A program made the position numbers and the translations under genes. From Hofstenia miamia (taxonomy: Eukaryota; Xenacoelomorpha; Acoela; Hofsteniidae), in NCBI GenBank assembly GCA_900660155.1, contig CABFPE010000234.1, forward strand, positions 87,625-118,648: a stretch of 31,024 nucleotides of DNA, written 5' to 3'. The notes under the pieces were generated by a model that saw only the letters and a program-made list of their open reading frames with translations, searched no databases and was not told where the DNA came from. How positions within the stretch are numbered: the first letter of the stretch is position 1; the number at the start of each line of letters is the position of its first letter. Positions 1 through 9,541 of the stretch are shown piece after piece.

Positions 1-560
1 AATCAAAAGAATGCGTAATCGAGCTTATCAATTGCGCTAATACTGCTGTAAACACTTGAAAGACGATCATATTTCCACAATTGAGATGAAAGACGTGATC
101 AAACCACTTTTGATATTTCGTCTTTCATTCCTTTCATAATAGTCATTACGCTAGTGTAAACATTGAATCAATTATATTCATTCGAAACTAGGCATGCAAC
201 AGGAAATGATCACGACCCAATTGCTTGAAAAAGTTAAAGAAAAAACGTTTCTGTGGGATGTCTCTAATCCCAAATGTTTTGAATTATAAGATTCAATTGG
301 GATTAGTCAGCTGTAAACGCTGTATCAATAACAAATAAAAGAGTGATAAACAAGTTCAATTGAGACGCTGTAAACAGCGTATCAACAACAATGCATTCTT
401 CTCAATTTAGATGTATTATAGTTCATTGATAAGCTGTAAACCCACCTTTAGTTTTATTAATTGATCGTCTTTCACAGCTGTTTACAGCTGAATTTGTGCT
501 AATTGAGCACTCGATTGCGAAATATTATATTTCATTGATAAGCTGTAAACACACCTTAAA
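1..560. repeat. Cluster of degenerate inverted and direct repeats built on CTGTAAAC
   Basis: The octamer CTGTAAAC occurs at 46, 311, 368, 434 and 543, and its reverse complement at 480. The segment 43-71 (CTGTAAAC followed by GAAAGACGATCA) returns inverted at 461-490. A longer direct repeat containing TTCATTGATAAGCTGTAAAC is found near 422-441 and 531-550. No coding potential is visible. The pattern fits a decayed non-autonomous DNA element or a minisatellite-like array. The family is unknown to me. Confidence 0.55.
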
Positions 561-1216
561 CACAAATTTCAAAACCCATCAATCACTATTTATTTAGTTA
601 TTAAAATCAAAGTAATTTCACCCTTTCTTTAATTTTATAGAAAATCGATTCATTGGGTTCCTTTTTAAAATTGCAGCTTTGAAAATTCTGATGCTCACAC
701 TAAAATTTTAGAAGACAAACTAAATTCTAAAAGAAATTTGCAGTTCGGCTCAATCAACTAATTGTGCCTCTTGTAGATGTATATGCAATCATTTTTATTG
801 CTCAAAAACGTGTGTTTAAACTCAAGATCAAACAGATGTGTTTAATTAGGCGTTAACCTGAACAAATACAAACACAAACCTTAGTATATTCTAAGTAAAG
901 ACAGATCCTCGCGAGTTCCTATCGGGATACGTGGTTTATATTGCCTGATAACGAAATAATACGTTGTAATTTACATTATAAATTCAAGACTGAAAATCTA
1001 AATTATAAAAGAAACACGCATTTAATGCTATATTCTTTATTAACCAAACAAACTTGTATTATTGAAAATACAACAAAAATTTTTATGAAAACCAACAACA
1101 GAAAGGTGGGTACCGTTTCGGAACATGAGGAAAACGAAATATAAACAAGTAAAGAGTATTTAACTTTGCATTCATTAAAAAGTCAAGGTGACGTCTGATG
1201 CATATAATTAAAATCA
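561..1216. other. AT-rich non-coding stretch
   Basis: A 67-codon open frame at 941-1144 has no recognisable motif and AT-driven composition, so I do not call it a gene. The stretch lies 3' of the putative UNC119 exon on the minus strand and could be its first intron. I could not find the next UNC119 exon in it. Confidence 0.4.
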
Positions 1217-1257
1217 TTAATGTAAATCAGAAAAGTCGAAGCAATTGTGAACAAACA

Positions 1258-1417
1258 AACCTTTTGTTACCGTAGGTAAGTCAATGACATCATCAGGTGT
1301 AATGAATTCCTTGTTAAGAAGCTCTTGCTCTGATAACACGTTAGCCTTTCTATTAGCCAATCTTTTAATGAAGCCGCCTTCTGCTCGTTTAGTTTCGTTT
1401 TCAGCAACTTCTGGCAT
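1258..1417 (-). CDS. unc119: Probable first coding exon of an UNC119-family lipid-binding chaperone
   Basis: From ATG at 1417 the minus strand encodes about 53 codons, followed by a donor-like AAAG|GTTTGT. The last part reads ELLNKEFITPDDVIDLPTVT. This resembles the segment just before the beta-sandwich of UNC119 proteins (pattern I-x-P-x-D-V-L-x-L-x-x-I-T), notably the nematode protein, where a similar ELLxKxxITPxDV run is followed by a glycine. UNC119 binds myristoylated cargo and delivers it to cilia and membranes. The N-terminus is charged and low in conservation, as is usual. Translation past the donor reads 13 more codons to a stop with no family resemblance, which supports an intron there. 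The beta-sandwich exons would lie at lower coordinates and are not seen; they may be outside the window. The match is from memory of the family, so a chance resemblance over about 20 residues is possible. Confidence 0.55.
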
Positions 1418-1972
1418 ACTTAATTAAACTAGAACAAGTAAATGCATGAGCGAATATACGTTAAATATCCTATAGTCATAGCAAACAAATTTAAGTAAAT
1501 AAAAGAGTGAAATATATGCCTTTGTCGCAAACCACAAAAATTATTAAATATCGGCTGTTCAATGATGCAAAATTTACAATATTAATCAGCATGATAAGTT
1601 GTTTCTTACAATTGGCTACTTAGGAAAATCAAATTTACATTATTCAAATTATGATGACGTAATTCGAAGCATTCAGATGAAAATATTAGAACACTCACAT
1701 AGAATATACTCAAATGAAAGAGACAAAAATAAATAATTTTGTAACCTTAAGAGCGTATGCATCTTATTCATTTCAAAATTCAATCTCTACTTCAATGAAG
1801 TTTACAACCAACGATTATCATTTATAGATTATTTCCATTTAACTGATTTTAAAAAACAGTAGCTATTTTAGCAATTTAAATCTAAAAACTAAATAAATGC
1901 ACATTAGTGACACTTTTTAATGTAAATTTTACATTTACCTGCGATATTTATAAAAATGCCTCATACTTAATT
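1418..1972. other. AT-rich stretch upstream of the UNC119-like exon
   Basis: On the minus strand this precedes the putative start codon at 1417 and would hold the 5' UTR and promoter. I see no clear TATA box, initiator or repeat that I can defend. No ORF of interest. Confidence 0.3.
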
Positions 1973-1989
1973 CAATTTTCTTTTTTTAG

Positions 1990-2318
1990 TTTTCGAAGTT
2001 CATAAGAAAACACAAGTGTCAAAATTTATGTGCACATTGGCATTAATAATCTCATTAATTTTTATTGTAGACAAGATATTCCTCCGTCCAAAAAGATTAG
2101 ATAGCGAAACATCCTGTTCATATTCAGCGTTGATGGAAACAAGTTTCCAGCATCACCACCGCCTATTAGTGACTCTCTACAACAAACTTGGGAACACAGG
2201 GAGCGTTATGGACGCGTCCAAATCAGGTCGCCTGGTAACAATACAAACTCTTGAAATTACGAAATTTTCTGATTGCATGTCGTGTTCAACAATGAAAAGG
2301 ATCCAGATTGACTATTGA
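1990..2318 (+). CDS. Possible exon with N-terminal membrane segment; unrecognised
   Basis: A pyrimidine tract ending in AG (about 1973-1989) looks like a splice acceptor. Downstream, ATG at 2028 opens a frame to 2318. It starts with a hydrophobic run (about residues 2-18, LALIISLIFIV core) followed by basic residues, the layout of a type II membrane anchor. The rest of this frame is unremarkable. From about 2107 a different plus frame encodes a more protein-like stretch rich in proline and charged residues (FPASPPPISDSLQQTWEHRE) up to a stop near 2254. A frameshift near 2090-2110, or a wrong frame choice, would explain this. I do not recognise either peptide. It may be a decayed host exon. 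Confidence 0.25.
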
Positions 2319-2584
2319 ATTTCTCAGAAATTTCTATAAAATAAATAGTTATGCTACAATGAAATTGTCGCAAGCTCATCAAATGGACTGTAGTTCCCTA
2401 GCCCTACTTCAGCCAATTTTAGGCTTTTATCAATAACAAAATATAGAGTGGGTAAAAAGGTGAATGTGTGGAAACGTTAACTTGATTTTAGTTATTTATG
2501 TGAAAATTTTTAATAAAAAAATGTAAATATTCATAATAATTTAAACAATTTTTTATAATTATACCAAAAAGTGCTTTTTATAAG
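2319..2584. other. AT-rich non-coding stretch
   Basis: No ORF or repeat that I can support. It separates the 2.0-2.3 kb ORF from the TA microsatellite. Confidence 0.3.

Positions 2585-2651
<67 letters not shown>
2585..2651. repeat. (TA)n microsatellite
   Basis: An almost pure TA repeat of about 67 bp with one CA interruption near 2600. It lies about 20 bp upstream of the first recognisable Penelope-like coding sequence. The second Penelope copy at 8434 has the same arrangement. Confidence 0.95.
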
Positions 2652-2654
<3 letters not shown>

Positions 2655-2670
2655 AAATTCAATTTACAAT

Positions 2671-3370
2671 TGATCATGAAATTAATAGCAGTTTGAACTT
2701 TCTGGATATAACAATACAAAGAATATAAATGAAATAATTACAAATTGGTATCAGAAATCTATAAAAACAATGATAAAGTTCATAGAAAAAATACTAGTAG
2801 CTGTTCAAATTATGAAAATTTAGCAAAGAGCTTAGTTACACTTATTAATGATCTTATGAAAAATGACTATCAACAAAATCAAATTAACAAAGTGATTAAT
2901 GCAAAATTCCAATACAATAATAATAAAAACGAAGTGATATAGAAAAAACAAAATATTTTGGAGATTACCTTATACTAAAAAGAATGCAACAACATTAAAA
3001 CAACACCTCAAAATGCTCAACAAAGATTTATCATAAAAAATTTGTAAAATATTAACATCGATTAAAACAAGATATTTTTACAAACAAAGATAAAGTGCCC
3101 AATGATTTGTCATCTGGACTGATCCATACAACTGTGATGAATGCAATTATTCATATATCGGCGAGACCAGACGATATTTAACTACGAGAATAGAAGAGCA
3201 CGCGAGGTCATCTTAATTCCGAAATATTTTTACATGCAAACCCACCAAAAAGAAACAATTTTAAAATATAGATTAAACATTAAGAAACAAAAATAGCGGA
3301 AAGCATTGCAATTAAATTCTTTGAAAGACCATTAATCAGCAAGCTATATATTAAAAACGAAGGAAAAAAC
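2671..3370 (+). pseudogene. 5'-truncated Penelope-like element: RT tail plus GIY-YIG endonuclease
   Basis: Three signs identify a Penelope-like retroelement. First, 2680-2725 encodes SSLNFLDITI, the conserved sequence late in Penelope RTs. Second, an open frame (2745-2942) follows in the expected position of the linker. Third, 3127-3215 encodes a GIY-YIG nuclease core (CDECNYSYIGETRRYLTTRI plus EEHAR), which nicks target DNA in these elements. The C-terminal KIAESIAIKFFERPL follows near 3288-3335. At least two frame changes and several stops separate these blocks, so the copy is dead. The RT palm is missing, so it is 5'-truncated. It matches the 8434-9540 copy in order and motifs but is diverged from it. 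Confidence 0.8.
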
Positions 3371-4149
3371 CGGTTAATTATCTGTATGAGAGATTTAGAC
3401 ACAAGTCATAAGCATTGGGGAATCGGGCCCTAATCATTAGTTACAAATCTCCTCTACCAATTTAGTTCTTGAGGAATAGCAAGATATGCCTGTGCTTATT
3501 TTGCAAGATCTGTTCACAGTTTTCAATAGAAATTTTTAATAAATACTGCTAGATGAGTTAAAGCAATATATTTACTAAAAGGTAAAATTAAACTACAGAC
3601 TAAATATGAAATGTATAATAATAATAACTTTGTGTGTGTCTATGTATGTGGTGAGCTTAGTGTACAAAATTCAGTAAATGTGTTTATCATGTGTGTGTCT
3701 GATTTTGTAGGTGTAAGAGTACGATGTTTAATTTTTGTTAAATGTTTTGTAATTTTTTCTAATCTAATCTCTAAATAATTCCAAATATTTGAGGCTGCTC
3801 GATGAAAACTAGGATATGAAATACTGCTGCAAATACATTTTTGTGAACGTGTATTTACTTTTAAGTAATTAAGTAAAGAAAATGATTCTCGCCCATATGT
3901 ATGCTTAAATAAAATTGAAGATGCATGGAATTGTACTTGACAGTGCGGAATAATATATTATACTTTCGTCTGTATTTGCTAACATGATCATGCTTACATT
4001 GAAAGTTTAATGTTAATTAAAAGTTTTTGATAATAAATAGCGGTTTTTTGGTATTAAAATAAATAAATAATGAACAATAATGTAATTGCGATAAACAAAA
4101 TGTATGCAATAATTGAACGTGATAAAGTGGTACTAAATTTCTGAGGTGG
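3371..4149. other. AT-rich stretch between Penelope and LINE remnants
   Basis: Contains short GT-rich and TAA-rich low-complexity runs (for example around 3615-3700) and no supportable ORF. The part nearest 4150 may be the decayed 3' end of the minus-strand LINE. Confidence 0.35.
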
Positions 4150-5000
4150 TATAAGTATCTAACGATATTTTTTGTAATTTTTTAGGAGAAATTTATCAAA
4201 TTTTAAATATTTGTCAATATCAACACATAAATAAGTAACGTGATCACGTTGTTTTATTGGAACACTGTTAACAATTAATTCGATCTTGTTTATTTCTTTT
4301 GCGCTAAAATATAATTAATTTCAATATTAATTTTTAATTTATTGGATGAGAAATATTTAGAAAGATTTTCAATATCACTTGGAAAATTTTTTGTGGCCCT
4401 AAATACATCATTATCTACATTTATGAGGCAAGTATCATCAGCAAATTGATATATTTCACTATGATTTAAATGCTTAATTATGTCATTTACATATATTGCA
4501 AATAAAATTGACCCTAGTATTGTGCCTTGAGGAACTCCTCGATTGTTTGTAATATATTCAGATTTCATATTAGTCATTAAAACACGCTGTTTTCTATTCT
4601 CTAAAAAACTCATAAATAACTTAATTGAATTTTGTTGCTACTGAGATTAACCTATAATTTTTAGCAATAAAGGGATCTCTAATTTTCTACAAAGGTGTTA
4701 TATATGAGTTTTTCATTATCTGCGGAAACTCGTTTTCAACTATAAATTGATTAAATGCAAATGATAGATGGTCACCGAAAACACGAAAAACTTTCTTAAT
4801 AACGCAAGGTAAATGAGTGAAACCTGAAGATTTATTAACGCCTAAATTGTGTACAATAGTTTTCAATTCTCTTAAGGTAGATAGCCTAAATTCAAACGTA
4901 CAATTAACATAAGGCCACCACCTCTACTATCCCTATTTTTAACAAAAACATTAAAATTTTCGGGGTCTGGAGTGAACAAATTTGGATTGTTATCATTGTT
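4150..5000 (-). pseudogene. Decayed non-LTR retrotransposon (CR1/Jockey-type) RT fragment
   Basis: Read on the minus strand from about 5000, the fragment gives RDSRGGGLML (endonuclease-like), then LSTLRELKTIVHNLGVNKSS near 4860-4800, then FPQIMKNSYITPL and a NYRLISVATKF segment near 4735-4625 (RT block 0/1). After an internal deletion comes the main open frame 4613-4290, with GVPQGTILGSILFAIYVNDI (RT block B) and FADDTCL (the catalytic FADD box). A frameshift near 4305 is followed by TYLCVDIDKYLKFDKFLLKN, the usual thumb segment. Palm block A is missing because of the deletion. Stops, a frameshift and deletions show it is inactive. The order endonuclease then RT and the GVPQG/ADD motifs fit the Jockey superfamily; the clade is not resolved. 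Confidence 0.8.
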
Positions 5001-5548
5001 GACACAATTAATCCAAACTTTTATTACCATTTGAAAATTTTTCTAACATGGCACATTTTAAGAAAAGTAAGTCTTTAAATTGTTTTTAAAAAAATTTTTT
5101 GGAATTACGGTGATACAACGAAATATTTTGCCAAAAAGTAATCATGCCTGAAGGTCTTGGGCAATTATCTTAAAGCTATATCCAAGCAAGCTAAAGAAAA
5201 AGATTTCATTTTTGCTTTGATTTAATTTGAAAATTAAATTATTTGTTAAAATTGATGTCATTTCAAATTTATATTAAATGTTTATTTAAAGGTTTATCAC
5301 TACATATATGGAAAAACAAAGCGATCCTGAAATTTCGCTTAATGTAAACTGCTTATTGCAAAACTATGAAAATTTTTTTATATTGCGTTCAAAATTTTAT
5401 TAAAACTCCACATTTAGGTTAATTTATTGTTTGAATCCAAAATGCCAATATTAGTACATTACTTCAATACTTTGGAACTTACAATAGCATCCATCGCATC
5501 CTTTTGCTTTAATATTTTCGTATTGATAAATACCTCTCAAATAAAATT
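5001..5548. other. AT-rich non-coding stretch
   Basis: No ORF or repeat that I can support. Confidence 0.3.
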
Positions 5549-5797
5549 TTATGTCTTTAATTTTCGATTCACAAAACATTCATTATCATGACGAAATCTA
5601 GAGTCAAATTTGACTCTTGGATGAGAAAATTTGATATTGTTCGGTTTCCACACGATTAGAGCGTTTTTCAAATTTAAGTTGTAGAACCATTCAGAATCAT
5701 TTCTGATCACACATCTGTCTTGAATGAGCGTTCTAATATTCACCCTAGATAAATGTTGCTGATTCATGCATTGATATTTATATGCATATGCATGCAC
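5549..5797 (-). CDS. Unrecognised 82-codon ORF
   Basis: The minus-strand frame has a more even composition than its surroundings and a charged, aromatic C-terminal half (for example NALIVWKPNNIKFSHPRVKF). There is no signal peptide or membrane segment. The ATG is followed by a low-complexity MHAYAYKYQ start that may not be the real N-terminus, so it could be an internal or last exon of a larger gene. I do not recognise the family. Chance openness in AT-rich DNA is a real alternative. Confidence 0.2.
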   Translation of the reverse strand: MHAYAYKYQCMNQQHLSRVNIRTLIQDRCVIRNDSEWFYNLNLKNALIVWKPNNIKFSHPRVKFDSRFRHDNECFVNRKLKT

Positions 5798-6075
5798 ATG
5801 AAAGTATTACTGCGATATTCACAATTACCTTAGGTGAGAAATATAGGTCGTAGCTATCCCAGTGAAAAAACCCAACCTACGCCACTTACATGTAAAAGAA
5901 AACAAATCCGAATCCGAATCTATGTTGAATTCGTAGAGCCCTATCTCAAAAACAAACGAAAATTAATATAAAATACTTATGAAATCATTACGTGATAAAT
6001 GACTAAGGAAAAAATTTACCCGGCAGTCCGGCTAAACCACCAAAAATCACCGACCTGTTGACCCGGTTGCAACTA

Positions 6076-6112
6076 ATATATATATATATATATAATATAT
6101 ATATATATATAT
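6076..6112. repeat. (TA)n microsatellite
   Basis: Two short pure TA runs separated by one AA step. It immediately precedes the ATTCGGCATTTGT repeats, as the other TA tracts precede related modules. Confidence 0.85.
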
Positions 6113-6240
6113 TCGGCATTTGTATAAAATATAAGTAGGCATTTGTACATTTTATATAAGTGACATGCATATTCGGCATTTTGGCATTATCAACACTTAT
6201 ATTCGGCATTTGTGTAAAATAGAATATTATATTCGGTGAA
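6110..6240. repeat. Short-period repeats of ATTCGGCATTTGT
   Basis: TATTCGGCATTTGT-like motifs recur near 6112, 6170, 6198 and 6230, with partial forms between. They are related to the ATTCG(T/C)CGTTTGTAA modules at 7228-7410, 8066-8148 and 8300-8382. Confidence 0.6.
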
Positions 6241-6421
6241 TGTAAAAGTATTAGAACTTCAGTTACAAGTCCTGTAAAAATCTAAGATGGAAGCTCTGAA
6301 TGGAAACGGAATATTTTCATGATAGTTTAGGAAATTTTCAGGGATTATTTTATAGCAAAATGGAACTTTGTGCAATCGTACGCTGTAACACCTGCTTAAC
6401 CGTTTTTCTTCATTATTTGGC

Positions 6422-7137
6422 ATTTGTATTAAAGAATCATGTTGAATTAAGTCACACAGATAAATATCGCAGTCACAAAACTCTGAATTTGATATTTTCT
6501 AACATGAGAGAACTTAATAAAAAGGCGAAAAGCTAATGCATTTATATACAAAATTTAATACTATTTTATGTCATTATCATGTACATTTAACAAGTAATTA
6601 AAATCAAATGAAAGAAATATAGTTATTTGATTAAAACAAACTAAAACCATAAATATTTTTCAGTATGTATGATTTTGAAAGCAGCTAATATATTACGACC
6701 ATACAACTGACGAATATATGTAGGAATGGTACATATGACGCAAAAAATTTTTTTCTTCAATTGTGATTAAAATCAATTNATTTGTATTAAAGAATCATGT
6801 TGAATTAAGTCACACAGATAAATATCGCAGTCACAAAACTCTGAATTTGATATTTTCTAACATGAGAGAACTTAATAAAAAGGCGAAAAGCTAATGCATT
6901 TATATACAAAATTTAATACTATTTTATGTCATTATCATGTACATTTAACAAGTAATTAAAATCAAATGAAAGAAATATAGTTATTTGATTAAAACAAACT
7001 AAAACCATAAATATTTTTCAGTATGTATGATTTTGAAAGCAGCTAATATATTACGACCATACAACTGACGAATATATGTAGGAATGCGTACATATGACGC
7101 CAAAAATTTTTTTTCTTCAATTGTGATTAAAATCAAT
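6422..7137. repeat. Near-identical 358-bp tandem duplication joined at an N (likely assembly artefact)
   Basis: The sequence 6422-6778 is repeated almost base for base at 6780-7137, with differences mainly in homopolymer or single-base indels (for example GAATGGTAC versus GAATGCGTAC). The copies meet at a single N (6779). That pattern is typical of unmerged contig ends or haplotype copies. An open frame (6300-6536, 78 codons, unrecognised) runs into the first copy and its tail is repeated in the second. Confidence 0.8.
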
Positions 7138-7227
7138 TTTTCAAGGGTTTTATAAGAGCTATGGCTTAAAGCCATTAACACAAAAAAGTATTAAAAAATT
7201 TGGAAAACCGTTCTAATTGTACCTGAA

Positions 7228-7311
7228 ATTCGGCATATGTACTATGGGATTTTAAGTTCGATTCGGAATATGTACAAATTTTCTAGATTTCTCATAGTAC
7301 ATATGCCGAAT
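7228..7311. repeat. Hairpin-forming inverted repeat (22-bp arms)
   Basis: Arms at 7228-7249 and 7290-7311 are complementary with one mismatch (core TTCGGCATATGTACTATG) around a 40-bp loop. The loop holds another ATTCGGAATATGTACAA version of the motif. It looks like a miniature inverted-repeat or foldback element flanked by TA-rich DNA. Confidence 0.75.
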
Positions 7312-7415
7312 ATATATATTCGCCGTTTGTAATTTATAAAGAATTTATATTCGTCATTTATAATCATTTTCATATATATACGCCGTTTGTAACAGTATTC
7401 GTCGTTTGTAACCAA
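7312..7415. repeat. Cluster of ATTCG(C/T)CGTTTGTAA motifs
   Basis: Four motif copies (ATTCGCCGTTTGTAA, ATTCGTCATTTATAA, ACGCCGTTTGTAA, ATTCGTCGTTTGTAA) lie in about 100 bp, separated by TA-rich spacers. Same family as the modules near 8066-8148. Confidence 0.65.
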
Positions 7416-7595
7416 AAATTTTTTTTATATTAATGAAGTTGCAAATTTAACAGTTTCTTAATCATATGCATTACACTAGTGCCTATTCCATTTATTAGAG
7501 CCAATGCCTTCCATAGTTGATTAATTTCTTGGCTACAGCAAACTCGAAAGTCTTGAACTTCAATAACCATATAATATTGTTAAGTACATAAAAAT

Positions 7596-7935
7596 CAAAT
7601 AAGTAATCCATATCCTACACATCTTGAAAGGACTTTAGTAGATGTAGTTTTTAATTTGGAAGCTAATGAATTAGGTTCGAAGTCGATCCAAGCATTATTC
7701 ACTGAGATATTAACGATTATTCCCCAAAATATAGGATCAAGACGGTATAGTGGGTTGTTAAAGGAAATTTCAAAATAAAAACAAATAAGTAATCCATATC
7801 CTACACATCTTGAAAGGACTTTAGTAGATGTAGTTTTTAATTTGGAAGCTAATGAACTAGGTTCGAAGTCGATCCAAGCATTATTCACTGAGATATTAAC
7901 GATTATTCCCCAAAATATAGGATCAAGACGGTATA
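7596..7935 (+). repeat. 186-bp tandem duplication carrying a coding-like segment
   Basis: The unit 7596-7781 is repeated from 7782 to about 7935 with few changes. In both copies the plus strand reads an open segment starting NPYPTHLERTLVDVVF and continuing through about 50 residues to a GSRRY segment. The first copy continues SGLLKEISK to a stop. The plus reading looks more like protein than the minus-strand frame covering the same DNA. I do not recognise it. It could be a host exon duplicated in tandem, or part of a transposon. The duplication is local and recent. Confidence 0.4.
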
Positions 7936-7936
7936 T

Positions 7937-8379
7937 TTTTTTTTTAATATAAATTTTAAGACCCATTAATCAAGTAGGATATATTGTTGAGAGGGTACTT
8001 AAATACACTAACTGAAAAAATTCGAAAATTTTGCATTCTCCTCAATTTTAAACCCCAAAAAGGCGATTCGTCGTTTGTAACAGTCATTTTTTCCAGAATT
8101 CGTCGTTTGTAATGAAGTTTCACCATTAGTATGGTACAAACGACGAATATATATATATATATATATATATNTTTTTTTTCATTATAAATTTTTAGACCCA
8201 TTAATCAAGTAGGATATATTGTTGAGAGGGTACTTAAATACACTAACTGAAAAAATTCGAAAATTTTGCATTCTCCTCAATTTTAAACCCCAAAAAGGCG
8301 ATTCGTCGTTTGTAACAGTCATTTTTTTCAGAATTCGTCGTTTGTAATGAAGTTTCACCATTAGTATGGTACAAACGAC

Positions 8380-8410
<31 letters not shown>
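7937..8410. repeat. Near-identical 235-bp duplication joined at an N, with CGTCGTTTGTA inverted modules
   Basis: Sequence 7937-8170 recurs at 8172-8410 on either side of an N (8171). As at 6779, this suggests unmerged contig ends meeting in a TA microsatellite. Each copy contains two direct ATTCGTCGTTTGTAA motifs (8066-8080 and 8098-8112 in copy 1) and an inverted partner (8134-8148) directly before a TA tract. This is consistent with a small inverted-repeat element abutting TA repeats. Confidence 0.75.
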
Positions 8411-8419
<9 letters not shown>

Positions 8420-8432
8420 ATATATATTATTT
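8384..8432. repeat. (TA)n microsatellite with TG steps
   Basis: A TA tract interrupted by TGTATG. It ends where the second Penelope-like coding sequence begins. Confidence 0.9.
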
Positions 8433-8433
8433 T

Positions 8434-9400
8434 TTAGAAAAATTACAAGATATTTTTAAAGTTAACAAAGAGAAATCAAAAATCATGGCAAGCTACGATG
8501 TAAAATCATTATTCACAAATATTCCAATAAAAAGGACAATTGAACATATTCTTTCATTAATACCAGATCAAATTCCAATTTCGCACAAAGAAAATTATTA
8601 AATATTGCCTGTTTAAATGTAAAATTCACATTCAATCATATTATAATGGATGTGTTGAAGAATTGAAGTTCACTGTTGAAAAAGAAAAATGCAACTAATT
8701 GAATTTTCTGGATGTAACAATAACTAACAGTGAAAATGGCTATAAAACATCTCTATTTAGAAAAATAACGGACACCAGTTTATACACCCAAATTGCGATC
8801 TTAGATATAAAATCAACACAATTAAGTGCTTAATTCATCGAATAATCTGATTATGAAACTCTAATTAAACTCTAATTGATTCAATAAATAGTTTATATGA
8901 AATCTTGGAAAACAATGGCTACTCACACAAAATTATTAAAAAGTACAATTAGTTCAGCACCAGCTCACAATGAAGAACAGAAAGTAAGAGACGACTGAAA
9001 CCTATTTATTGGAAACTACCATACATTGATTCAAACATTAAAAAACTTAAATCAAGTGTTTTGACAAAACACTGAAAAAATCAATGATAAATCCAATATT
9101 GTATTCTTTAAAGATTCAAGATATTTTCCCGAACAAAGATATCATCCAAAAATGAATTGTTTCTTCCATTGTATATAAACATGATTGTGAAGAATGTAAA
9201 CATTCTTACATCGGAGAAGCTAAGCGACATTTTATAACAAGAATTAATGAACACCTTTCGGGACACCTAAGATCAGAAGTTTATACACATTTACATCAAC
9301 AAATACCAGAAAATTTTAATATAATCATGAAAAACTCTAATACTAAAATCGCAGAAGCAATATTTATAACCATGCTGAAAAATCTAAATTATTAAACAGA
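8434..9400 (+). pseudogene. Penelope-like element: RT fragments and GIY-YIG endonuclease
   Basis: An open frame (to 8601) encodes SYDVKSLFTNIPI, the diagnostic palm segment of Penelope RTs. After stops, LNFLDVTI (about 8698-8721) marks the distal RT. The nuclease block at about 9177-9270 reads CEECKHSYIGEAKRHFITRI then NEHLSGH, the GIY-YIG core with its downstream arginine. It is followed by a KIAEAIFITMLKN tail ending with a stop near 9393. Penelope elements prime reverse transcription at nicks made by this nuclease. Numerous stops and frame changes between blocks show this copy is inactive. The N-terminal half is missing. It is the better preserved of the two copies in the window. Confidence 0.85.
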
Positions 9401-9507
9401 CAGAAAACTACTAGTTCTTTTTTACATTTATTTTAGAGCATGCATTAAATATTTGTAATATTAAGTGTAGTTGATTGTAAATTTATAAATTCCCACAAAA
9501 TTCGTAT

Positions 9508-9541
9508 ATCTGATGATGATTTAGTAAATCGAAACCGGTTA
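9508..9541 (+). ncRNA. Hammerhead-ribozyme-like core at the Penelope 3' end (candidate)
   Basis: CTGATGA (9510-9516) is followed by a short self-complementary GATTT-AGT-AAATC stem and then GAAAC (9531-9535). This is the order of the conserved hammerhead core: CUGANGA, stem II, GAAA. Penelope-like elements are known to carry hammerhead motifs near their ends, and the position, about 110 bp after the nuclease stop, fits. Weak points: one unpaired U at the base of stem II, and no convincing stem III or stem I partner. It may be a decayed or minimal version. Confidence 0.4.

Noticed and set aside
941..1144. 67-codon ORF as a gene
   Set aside because: Composition follows background and no family signal is visible.
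7595..7966. 123-codon minus-strand ORF with an internal protein repeat
   Set aside because: The repeat comes from the DNA duplication. The plus strand gives the better protein-like reading.
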